Shown: in pieces, positions 9,133 to 16,556 of the stretch | Layout of the letters: every line of letters starts with the position of its first letter | Position numbering within the stretch: the stretch's first letter is position 1 | Source: Candidatus Ruthturnera sp. Tsphm01 | GTDB taxonomy: Bacteria; Pseudomonadota; Gammaproteobacteria; PS1; Pseudothioglobaceae | Assembly (NCBI GenBank): GCA_030142985.1 | Contig: CP125320.1 | Coordinates: forward strand, 873,639-937,638 | DNA length: 64,000 nt | Direction of reading: 5' to 3' | Translations under genes and position numbers: made by a program | Notes under the pieces: generated by a model | What the model saw: only the letters and a program-made list of their open reading frames with translations | Database searches by the model: none | Told to the model about the DNA's origin: nothing

Positions 9133-10479
9133 TTATCTTACTCTATCCAGTTTTCTTTTGAATGACGAGGCGATGTTTAGTGACATGCGATATTTCGCAA
9201 CTGTACGACGTGAAATGTTAATTCTCTTCAAATTTAAAGCGTCCACTATTTGCTCATCACTATAAGGCTTAAGTGGGTTTTCTTGCACTATTATTTGCTT
9301 AATAATAGGTTTAATACTGTCTGATGAAATATCATGACACTCTTGACCTATTAAATTCGTACGAAAAAAATATTTTAACTCATGAGTACCATGCGGCGTT
9401 TGTACATATTTTTTCGAAACTGCTCTAGAAATAGTAGAAATATGCAAACCGCTTAATTCAGAAATCACGCTCAAGTTGAGCTGATGCATATACACTCCAC
9501 CTTTTTCCAAAAAATCAGTTTGTCGATTAATAATAATTTGTGCCACCTTTAGTAAAATACTATTTCGATTATCAATACATTTTTTAAACCATTTTGCTTC
9601 ATTGTAAGCTGTTCTTATAAAAGTTTTTTCCGTTGTTGTAAAAACTTTTTGTAGTAATTCGTTATGATTATTCTTTAATTTAATATTTTTGTACAAATCC
9701 TGATACAAAAATACTTGCCAATATCCTTTATTTTTTTTAACCATTAAATCTGGAATCATATAAATAGATTTTGTATTGTCAAACATGGCACCTGGATATG
9801 GATTTAAAGATTGAATAGTTTTTAAAACACCATTCAACATTTCTTCGTCAATGTGTAGATTATTAGAAATCAACGAAAAATCCTTGGTATAAAGCGCTTC
9901 ATATTCATTTTTTATGACATTAATCGCAAGTTTTTTATTAGGATGAGTATTTGAAAAAGCACGTAACTGCAACAATAAACACTCTTGCACACTTTGAGCG
10001 GCAACCCCATCAGGGTCAAATTTTTGGATTTTTTTTAGCACTTTTATGATTTCAGCTCTTCGTGGTTTTGGGCGTAGCGTAATCGTTGATTTAAAAGCTT
10101 GCAACTCGGAATAAAAATACCCATTTACATCAATAGCATCTAAAATAAAATCAGCAATTTGACACTCTCTAATGGAAAAGTCCCCAGTATCTAGTTGCCA
10201 TTTAAGGTGTGTGTACAAATCTTCGTCAACACTATATATTTCTTGAAGTATATTCTTAGATTCAGCCGCCGTTTGATGCGAACTAGTTTTTGTTAACTCG
10301 GTGGTATTTTTTTCAACTTTAATACTTTGGTTGTCAATTTCAAGAAAAGGATTTTGCTCTAATATATCTTGGGTTGCTTGATTAAGCTCAATTGCTGAAT
10401 ACTGTAACAACTTAACGGACTGCTGTAATTTTGCTGAAAAACTTAATTTTTGAGTAAGTACATGTTTTAATTCTAGCAT
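9133..10479 (-). CDS. rpoN: RNA polymerase sigma-54 factor RpoN
   Basis: Alternative sigma factor for -24/-12 promoters. It is 448 residues. Region I at the N-terminus is glutamine- and leucine-rich (LTQKLSFSAKLQQSVKLLQY). The core-binding and helix-turn-helix regions follow, and the C-terminal RpoN box reads SRRTVAKYR, one change from the ARRTVAKYR consensus. In most proteobacteria rpoN sits with lptB, hpf and ptsN. Here it lies between a polyferredoxin and a sigma-54-dependent two-component pair, all on one strand with short gaps (15 and 24 bases). Whether this is the only rpoN in the genome cannot be seen. Confidence 0.95.
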   Translation of the reverse strand: MLELKHVLTQKLSFSAKLQQSVKLLQYSAIELNQATQDILEQNPFLEIDNQSIKVEKNTTELTKTSSHQTAAESKNILQEIYSVDEDLYTHLKWQLDTGDFSIRECQIADFILDAIDVNGYFYSELQAFKSTITLRPKPRRAEIIKVLKKIQKFDPDGVAAQSVQECLLLQLRAFSNTHPNKKLAINVIKNEYEALYTKDFSLISNNLHIDEEMLNGVLKTIQSLNPYPGAMFDNTKSIYMIPDLMVKKNKGYWQVFLYQDLYKNIKLKNNHNELLQKVFTTTEKTFIRTAYNEAKWFKKCIDNRNSILLKVAQIIINRQTDFLEKGGVYMHQLNLSVISELSGLHISTISRAVSKKYVQTPHGTHELKYFFRTNLIGQECHDISSDSIKPIIKQIIVQENPLKPYSDEQIVDALNLKRINISRRTVAKYRMSLNIASSFKRKLDRVR

Positions 10480-10494
10480 AATAAAATAGTAAAT

Positions 10495-11547
10495 CTAAGG
10501 ATCAACAACTTGATGCAAGTTTTTGCTATGATTGCTATACATACAAATTGAACAATAAGTGGTGCTCAAATCACTCATAACTGGTATAGAAAAATCAACC
10601 CCACAACTTATGCACGAATGCGTTGTAATTTCAATAATACCTTGTTTAATTTTACTCCAAAACTTAATTTTAATTGCGTCTCGTTCACAAACATCAATAC
10701 AAATATTACACCCTGTGCAAGTGGACGCTAACATAGTAAGTGTGTGTTCGTCAAGTTCAAAACTTTGATGCGGGCATAATCTTATACAAGCGTTACATAA
10801 ATTACACTTAGATTCATCAATTCGTGGTACAAAAGGGTAAAGATAATTACTAGGTTCTGCTTGTTTATTTGCAAGCAATAATTCAGTCATGGCAACTGGT
10901 TTATGTTCATTTTCCTGACTGGTTATTAAATCTATACTATTAGTAAACATATTGCGTAAAAACATACGCCTATTACCCTGTTGGTCAAAATTAGGCAATG
11001 CTGTCAACCAAGTTTTGAATTTTTTAGTTTTGACACGTAGCAATTTAATATTTGCACGTTGTCTTGAAGTTAGCAAATCATTGATTTTTTCTACTTTGGC
11101 TGTCAACCCATCAGAACAATGATATGCACAATTATTGCAATCCCCAGTGTTAAAAAATATCACTCTTGTGCCACTAGCATGCAAATGTAACAACTCAAAT
11201 ACACTAATAATATTGATGCAAAATATATTCTTGTCTTCAGATTCTACAAATTCAGCATATTGACAAACAAAAATATTTACTTTTAAATTTTTATAATTTT
11301 TGGTTTTATGTTGATATTCGTATTCAATTGCCGCTTCTGGACACACTGGAACACACAAGCCACAACCAACACATGCTATTGTGTTAATCGATAATGACTC
11401 ATCATCAAGATTCCAAGCTGAATGTGGACATATATCAACACAACTACTGCAATTTGATACTTCTATTTTACTGTGTACACACCTATCAGCGTCAACCTGT
11501 GGAATATATGCAATTGTTTCATCTACATATCCGCGTAAGGATAGCAT
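10495..11547 (-). CDS. polyferredoxin-like 4Fe-4S protein of the molybdoenzyme cluster
   Basis: A 350-residue cytoplasmic-looking protein (no signal peptide or membrane segment) with two pairs of [4Fe-4S] sites. The N-terminal pair is CSSCVDICP and CVGCGLCVPVCP; the C-terminal pair is CNLCNACIRLCP and CTGCNICIDVC. Between them are further cysteines (GDCNNCAYHC), and the C-terminus adds CISCG and CSICM, which resemble a small metal site. NapF-like accessory ferredoxins and electron-transfer polyferredoxins share parts of this layout, but no precise family is recognised. Position after torD suggests a role in maturation of, or electron transfer to, the molybdoenzyme. No clear Shine-Dalgarno sequence precedes the ATG. 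Confidence 0.75.
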   Translation of the reverse strand: MLSLRGYVDETIAYIPQVDADRCVHSKIEVSNCSSCVDICPHSAWNLDDESLSINTIACVGCGLCVPVCPEAAIEYEYQHKTKNYKNLKVNIFVCQYAEFVESEDKNIFCINIISVFELLHLHASGTRVIFFNTGDCNNCAYHCSDGLTAKVEKINDLLTSRQRANIKLLRVKTKKFKTWLTALPNFDQQGNRRMFLRNMFTNSIDLITSQENEHKPVAMTELLLANKQAEPSNYLYPFVPRIDESKCNLCNACIRLCPHQSFELDEHTLTMLASTCTGCNICIDVCERDAIKIKFWSKIKQGIIEITTHSCISCGVDFSIPVMSDLSTTYCSICMYSNHSKNLHQVVDP

Positions 11548-11594
11548 GTTTAAACTTGGTAGCTGTTATAAAAACTGAAAATCACCTTAAATTA

Positions 11595-11615
11595 ATAACA
11601 ACTCTGAGTTGTTAT
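11595..11615. promoter_or_regulatory. perfect 10-bp inverted repeat between torD-like gene and polyferredoxin
   Basis: ATAACAACTC and GAGTTGTTAT flank a single T, giving a perfect 21-base dyad. It lies in the 94-base gap between the torD-like gene and the polyferredoxin gene. No run of T follows on the minus strand, so an operator or RNA-processing hairpin fits better than an intrinsic terminator. A TATAAT-like box on the minus strand lies upstream of it. Confidence 0.4.
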
Positions 11616-11641
11616 GCTATACGCATTATATCTAAAATATA

Positions 11642-12373
11642 TCACCATGATTCTGATGCACCTGGAGTGTAGTTAAGTGGCATTGTTTCTAATAGAATAG
11701 CTCCAGTAAATCTAGTTTCAATTTCCTCTTTGCTTGCTCTTTCTTGCTCAAGAATAATTGCCAATACATCTCTGAGTTCATTAATATAATTAAAGGTCAA
11801 CATTGCCAACCCTGCATAGAACTTTGTGGCACAGCGTTTTGCCACTTTAGCAGCAAAATCATCAAACCAACGGAACAAATGCTCGTCCATAAAGACACTA
11901 AGGTCTTGCAAATTTTTATAGTCTTTAGAGTTAATTAAGTGTGCAACGAACTGCAATTGATGAATAAAATGATCATCGCTACGCACTCGCCAATCATCAA
12001 CTTCTAGAGAAAACTTCTTATAACACTCCCTAACCTCGAACATGGGCGCCTGCATAACTAAACTTTCTTCATCTAGCCACACAGATTCAAACGGTGAGGC
12101 GCTTAATGTATTATTCAAATAAATATCTGCATAATCAGCAGCCAATTCATCCAAGTTATCATCTTTAATATCGTCAATACCTGACTTTAATAAATCAAAT
12201 ATCTCAGCCGAATCTTTGCTTTGCAAAGCAAATCCTAGCGTATAAGGAAAATTGTTATCCTTTAGTAATGTCAATGTCTCTTTGGTCAATTCTTTATCAT
12301 GTAATGAAACTAGCAAGGTAATATCATCGACCATTAAGTCAAACAAGTTTTTTATATCTGTTGATAACTCCAT
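11642..12373 (-). CDS. TorD/DmsD-family molybdoenzyme maturation chaperone
   Basis: A 243-residue all-helical cytoplasmic protein. Such chaperones bind the Tat signal peptide of a partner molybdoenzyme and hold it until the cofactor is loaded. The diagnostic region is near the middle: DDWRVRSDDHFIHQLQFVAHL corresponds to the family EPxDHxxxEL block, and the FADIYL-type segment is present as YADIYLNN. The start codon overlaps the stop of the Fe-S subunit gene by one base (TAATG), so the two are translationally coupled. Its client is presumably the Tat-signal-bearing enzyme two genes upstream. Confidence 0.85.
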   Translation of the reverse strand: MELSTDIKNLFDLMVDDITLLVSLHDKELTKETLTLLKDNNFPYTLGFALQSKDSAEIFDLLKSGIDDIKDDNLDELAADYADIYLNNTLSASPFESVWLDEESLVMQAPMFEVRECYKKFSLEVDDWRVRSDDHFIHQLQFVAHLINSKDYKNLQDLSVFMDEHLFRWFDDFAAKVAKRCATKFYAGLAMLTFNYINELRDVLAIILEQERASKEEIETRFTGAILLETMPLNYTPGASESW

Positions 12374-13059
12374 TAACTAACCTTTCCGTGCCTACTAGCT
12401 ACAAAAACAATTGAAGGATTTGTGAGTGCCGGATCTGCAAAATTTTTCACCTGTTTAACGACATTTTTCTTATCAAACTTACTAACCGCCTTAGTTGGAT
12501 GTAAATTTTGACGTAATAAATCAATTGGACCTACATCTAATACTCGCATCATACAGGCAGCAACACAATATGGATCACGCCCCGCATCTAACTCATCTAC
12601 GCACATGTTACACTTTTTAACAGTATTGCTTGATACGTCAAATTGTGGTGCTCCATAAGGACAAGCGGCTTCACAACGCCTACAACCAATACATAAGGTG
12701 GAGTCAATATCAACAACACCATCTTTTTTACGCTTAAAAATAGCACCTGTCGGACAAGTTGGCAAACAAGCAGGTTCAGCACAATGGTTGCATGAAATAT
12801 TAACTTTATAAGCAAATACATCAGGATAAGTTCCGCCTTCTACATACTGCACCCGGCGAAAACGCGGTCCTGCATCTAAGCCATTTTTATCTTTACAAGC
12901 AATTTCACAAGCACGACAACCAATGCAATCCACATTATTATGCACAAAACCCATTTGCATGTCTGGCACAACTGGCGTGTAAACTTCTTTTTTATGACGT
13001 TTAATGGCTTTTTTTATTCTTACCCTTTCGTCTTCGGTTTTTTTAATTATTTTTTCCAT
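12373..13059 (-). CDS. DmsB-like four-cluster iron-sulfur electron transfer subunit
   Basis: A 228-residue protein with sixteen cysteines in four [4Fe-4S] motifs, the DmsB/PhsB/NrfC pattern. In order these are CIGCRACEIAC, CNHCAEPACLPTCP, CIGCRRCEAACP and CNMCV...CVAAC. The four motifs occupy about residues 45-175. It has no signal peptide, as expected for a subunit that leaves the cell with its Tat-exported partner. It would shuttle electrons between the molybdenum subunit and a quinone or cytochrome partner. The gene sits 17 bases downstream of the catalytic subunit gene. A DmsC-type membrane anchor gene is not present nearby. Confidence 0.92.
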   Translation of the reverse strand: MEKIIKKTEDERVRIKKAIKRHKKEVYTPVVPDMQMGFVHNNVDCIGCRACEIACKDKNGLDAGPRFRRVQYVEGGTYPDVFAYKVNISCNHCAEPACLPTCPTGAIFKRKKDGVVDIDSTLCIGCRRCEAACPYGAPQFDVSSNTVKKCNMCVDELDAGRDPYCVAACMMRVLDVGPIDLLRQNLHPTKAVSKFDKKNVVKQVKNFADPALTNPSIVFVASRHGKVS

Positions 13060-13076
13060 AATTCATCCTCTTAAAT

Positions 13077-15638
13077 TTACAAGTCACGTCTAAACACATG
13101 AGAACGAGATGTAGCCAATTCATCCCATCCTGGACGATGTTCAAGTTTAGTTTTTCTAATACCACACAATATTGTGTTATAAGCAAAAGAACCAGCTGGA
13201 CTTGGCTCATCTAGTGTTAAAAAATCTGGATTGCCTGAACGATCTATGCCGTTTTCATCAATATCCATCCAAGAGCCTTCATACACAACAACCACACCTG
13301 GCATTACCCTTTGGGTAACAAAAACTGGCAATACTATAATTCCTCTATCATTAAACACTTCAACTGTATCTCCAGTTTTTAGGTCTAATTTTTTAGCATC
13401 TATGGCATTCATTGTTATTTCTTGATCATAGGTTTCTCTAAGCCAAGAGCAATTGTTAAAAATACTATGAGTGCGATGCCGTGGATGAGGTGTAATCATA
13501 TGATAAGGATACTTACTCACTTTAGGGCTGTTTAAAGATTCAAATGGCTCAATCCATTTAGGAATTGAAGGTATATGGTAACCATATTTAGTTCTAGTCC
13601 AATCGCTGATTTGTGCCAGTTCAGTGCATAATATCTCAATTCTTCCAGAAGGTGTTTTAAACGGCTTTCCATATTTAATTTGTTTTTCAAAGGCTACCAA
13701 CGGACGGTCAAACTTAAATTTATAAACACCTCGATCTTTAAAGTCTTCCCATGTCATATCGGCATGCTGTGTTTTCATTACTTTGTCTTTCCACCATTTT
13801 TCCAAATAAGCTTCGTCAACATTATCTGGATAATTAAAATAGTCTCTATTTGCCAATGGATTATATTCTAATCCAAATTTTTCTCCGCCAATAATATAAG
13901 CCAATTCAGTAAAAATTTGAAAATCAGTTTTGGACTCCCCTAAAGGTTCAATAACCTTAGGTCTATGAATATAATAATGTCCTTTATACCAAGGTATAGC
14001 TACATCATGTCGTTCAAAATGTGTACATGCTGGCAATAATACATCCGCCCAAATACCTGATGGGGTAATAGTGGAATCTAAACAGACCACCAAATCAAGC
14101 TTCTTAATTGCAGCAATGTCTTTGTTAATATTGGTCAATTGATTAAGCCAGTCAGAGCCATGCCAAAAAATAGCACGGATATTAGGAACAACACCATCTA
14201 ACTCATCATCTCGTGGCCATAAACCAACCTCCTCCCTAGAAACATTTGGATAATTCAATACAGCATGTGCCCAACGGTCAGATTTGATTGCACCAAACCA
14301 TTTATTCTCACTTTCAGGATGAGCAGATCCTGCCGAACTCCAAGATTTTCCAACACCTTCGGCACTACCGCCTATGATGCCAATATTTCCAGTCATTGCC
14401 TGTAAAGCGGCGGCCATGCGACTATATTGCTCACCATAGGCAACACGACCAGGCGCCCAAGAAGCTTTTAATGCTGCTGGCTTGGTGGTTGCATACATAT
14501 TAGCTAACTTTTTAATATCTTTAGCTGGAACACCACAAATTTCAGATGCCCACTCTGGAGTTTTAGGTTGGTCGTCATACCAGCCTAAAATATACCCTTT
14601 AAAATTCTCTTGTCCATTTGCAGAATATTGTGACCATTCAGGCATAGTGCGTTCATCCATACCCAAGCAGAATTTATCAATAAACTCTTGGTCTTGTAAA
14701 TTATTGGTAAATATATAGTGTGCCATACCAGCCATCATAGCAGCATCAGTATTAGGTTTAATCGGTATCCACCAAGCATCGTAAGTAGCAGCTGAATCTG
14801 TATATTGAGGATCAATGATAACAAATTTACACCCTTTTTGTTTAGCCATACGCATGTAATACACGGTATTACCGCCATGAAAAGTATAAGCAGGGTTCCA
14901 CCCCCACATAATCATTAGTTTAGATTCTGCAAAAGTATCATCTTCATTGCCATCTTTAATCGTACCAAAAGTCCATCTAGAACTAGTAGTAGTGCCCTGA
15001 TAAGAAGGCACAGACCAAGAATTAGTCCTACATCCAAACATGCCTAAAAAACGCCCCTGAAGTCCATCAATTTGGTCAGATTTATGCAATACGCCATAAG
15101 AAGCGCCAGCATAACTTTGGTCTAATATGGCTTGTGGTCCATAATTATGCTTAATGTCTAACATTTTTTTGGCAACCAAAGTTAAGGCTTCTTCCCAAGT
15201 AGCACGTCTAAATTTTCCTTTGCCACGCTCGCCAACTCTAATCATTGGATAAAGCAATCGTTCTGCTGAATAAATTCTTTGCCTATAAGATCTACCTCGT
15301 AAACAAGCCCTTAATTGCAACTCGTCTTTTTCATCTTTACCATATTTTCCACCTCGTTGATAACTACCATCATCAGTAGATAAACGGACAATGACATCGC
15401 CTTTTTTGTGTGCCACCAACATATGGCGCGAACCACAATTATGCGCACAACTAGTCACAACAGTTTCTAATTCATTATCAGTTGGATAAGGCTCATAAGC
15501 AAATGCATGAGCCTGTTTAGATGTACTTTTAATTAAACCAGAAGCGCCTAACACTATCGCCCCAGTTCCAGTCGTCTTCAAAAACGAACGACGATCCATA
15601 TTAAATAACTTTTTAAAATTAAATTGCTCTTTAATCAT
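13077..15638 (-). CDS. DMSO-reductase-family molybdopterin oxidoreductase, catalytic subunit
   Basis: An 853-residue periplasmic enzyme. The Tat signal is DRRSFLKTTGTGAIVLGASG (residues about 15-34). The best match is the DmsA-like branch: RACLRGRS, the YPMIRVGERGKGKF block and the C-terminal dinucleotide-binding domain (TGDTVEVFNDRG) are all present. A serine in NSWSVPSYQ aligns with the Mo-ligating serine region of DmsA. The first Fe-S motif is odd, reading CAHNCGSRH, so the third cysteine is His. The gene starts 2 bases after the cytochrome gene, with an AAGGTG Shine-Dalgarno supporting this start. The substrate is undetermined: S-oxide, N-oxide or a sulfur compound, in either direction. 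Confidence 0.9.
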   Translation of the reverse strand: MIKEQFNFKKLFNMDRRSFLKTTGTGAIVLGASGLIKSTSKQAHAFAYEPYPTDNELETVVTSCAHNCGSRHMLVAHKKGDVIVRLSTDDGSYQRGGKYGKDEKDELQLRACLRGRSYRQRIYSAERLLYPMIRVGERGKGKFRRATWEEALTLVAKKMLDIKHNYGPQAILDQSYAGASYGVLHKSDQIDGLQGRFLGMFGCRTNSWSVPSYQGTTTSSRWTFGTIKDGNEDDTFAESKLMIMWGWNPAYTFHGGNTVYYMRMAKQKGCKFVIIDPQYTDSAATYDAWWIPIKPNTDAAMMAGMAHYIFTNNLQDQEFIDKFCLGMDERTMPEWSQYSANGQENFKGYILGWYDDQPKTPEWASEICGVPAKDIKKLANMYATTKPAALKASWAPGRVAYGEQYSRMAAALQAMTGNIGIIGGSAEGVGKSWSSAGSAHPESENKWFGAIKSDRWAHAVLNYPNVSREEVGLWPRDDELDGVVPNIRAIFWHGSDWLNQLTNINKDIAAIKKLDLVVCLDSTITPSGIWADVLLPACTHFERHDVAIPWYKGHYYIHRPKVIEPLGESKTDFQIFTELAYIIGGEKFGLEYNPLANRDYFNYPDNVDEAYLEKWWKDKVMKTQHADMTWEDFKDRGVYKFKFDRPLVAFEKQIKYGKPFKTPSGRIEILCTELAQISDWTRTKYGYHIPSIPKWIEPFESLNSPKVSKYPYHMITPHPRHRTHSIFNNCSWLRETYDQEITMNAIDAKKLDLKTGDTVEVFNDRGIIVLPVFVTQRVMPGVVVVYEGSWMDIDENGIDRSGNPDFLTLDEPSPAGSFAYNTILCGIRKTKLEHRPGWDELATSRSHVFRRDL

Positions 15639-15640
15639 AA

Positions 15641-16468
15641 CTATTCACCTTGATTGTTCTCTAAAAAACGTTGTTTTGATTTAGTCGGTCTATTTTTTGC
15701 CCACTCTGGTATCTTTTTAGCCATATTAGGCCAATCATGTCTAGGATATGGATAGTTTATTCTGTACCATGATCTACCACCATGACAACCATAACAACTA
15801 TCTCCATCTTTTTTTCCTTCGTCTTCAATCGCCTTAGCATTTAAAAAATTAACATTATGTCTATTTGTTCTTATAATTGCATGACACAATAAACAATTAT
15901 TTTTAAACGTGCTTCTAACTTTAACCCAGTCACCAGTCAAACCTGTCATAATTATTTCTGGTTTTTTGGGGTCATTTATTTTAGGATTGTCCATATCTGT
16001 CCATGCAAATTTGCCATGACACATTAGACATATGTTAGGGTCAACTGATTTTCTTTGAGTTAAATCTTTAGGTGTTGTTACAGAAGAATTGGCAGTTTCA
16101 TCCTTGGGGTCATTGCCCTGATGGCAAGTATTACACTTAAATTTCATTACTTTTTTGGAATACTTGCTAAGTAAATGCCTGCGATGGAAAGTATCTTGCT
16201 CTCCTTTGTAAGTATTTAAGGTTTGATACCAAGCTAAAACTTGATTTGATTCAAGCCCTGCTGGAGATTTTTGTAGAATTTTTTTACTTAAAATTTCTTG
16301 ATGACATACAAGACACTGTTCGTCCGTAGCTGTCTCAATTTGTGGCTTAAAGTGGATAGGATCCCATTTTGCTTTTTGATAATCTTTTGCTATTGTTGTA
16401 GTATTTACCATGACTAAAAATAGTAATAATAAATGACTAATTATGGTCTTATATAGATTGTTATTCAT
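15641..16468 (-). CDS. periplasmic pentaheme c-type cytochrome
   Basis: A 275-residue exported protein with an N-terminal hydrophobic signal (TIISHLLLLFLVMVNTTTIA) and five haem c motifs: CLVCH, CNTCH, CLMCH, CLLCH and CYGCH. The spacing and the lack of a retained membrane helix distinguish it from the NapC/TorC quinol dehydrogenases. I do not recognise the family. As first gene of the molybdoenzyme operon it is the likely electron donor or acceptor for the Fe-S subunit, replacing a DmsC anchor. The ATG at 16468 is preferred over an in-frame TTG four codons upstream. Confidence 0.85.
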   Translation of the reverse strand: MNNNLYKTIISHLLLLFLVMVNTTTIAKDYQKAKWDPIHFKPQIETATDEQCLVCHQEILSKKILQKSPAGLESNQVLAWYQTLNTYKGEQDTFHRRHLLSKYSKKVMKFKCNTCHQGNDPKDETANSSVTTPKDLTQRKSVDPNICLMCHGKFAWTDMDNPKINDPKKPEIIMTGLTGDWVKVRSTFKNNCLLCHAIIRTNRHNVNFLNAKAIEDEGKKDGDSCYGCHGGRSWYRINYPYPRHDWPNMAKKIPEWAKNRPTKSKQRFLENNQGE

Positions 16469-16496
16469 AATAATGCTCAAAAAAAATAGTCAATAA

Positions 16497-16523
16497 GAGT
16501 ACAAATAAAATTTATTTGTACTC
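16497..16523 (-). terminator. perfect 13-bp inverted repeat, probable terminator of the repeat-protein gene
   Basis: GAGTACAAATAAA and TTTATTTGTACTC flank one A, making a perfect 27-base dyad between the repeat-protein gene and the cytochrome gene. On the minus strand it is followed about ten bases later by a run of eight T. It could therefore end transcription of the repeat gene or attenuate read-through into the cytochrome operon. Confidence 0.55.
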
Positions 16524-16556
16524 TATAGGTTTAACAAAATTTACTGTTATTAACGA

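Noticed and set aside
13077..16468. Assignment of the molybdoenzyme operon as SoeABC, TtrABC or PhsABC
   Set aside because: No NrfD-type membrane subunit is present, and the catalytic subunit resembles DmsA more in its RACLRGRS and YPMIRVG regions. The substrate is left open.
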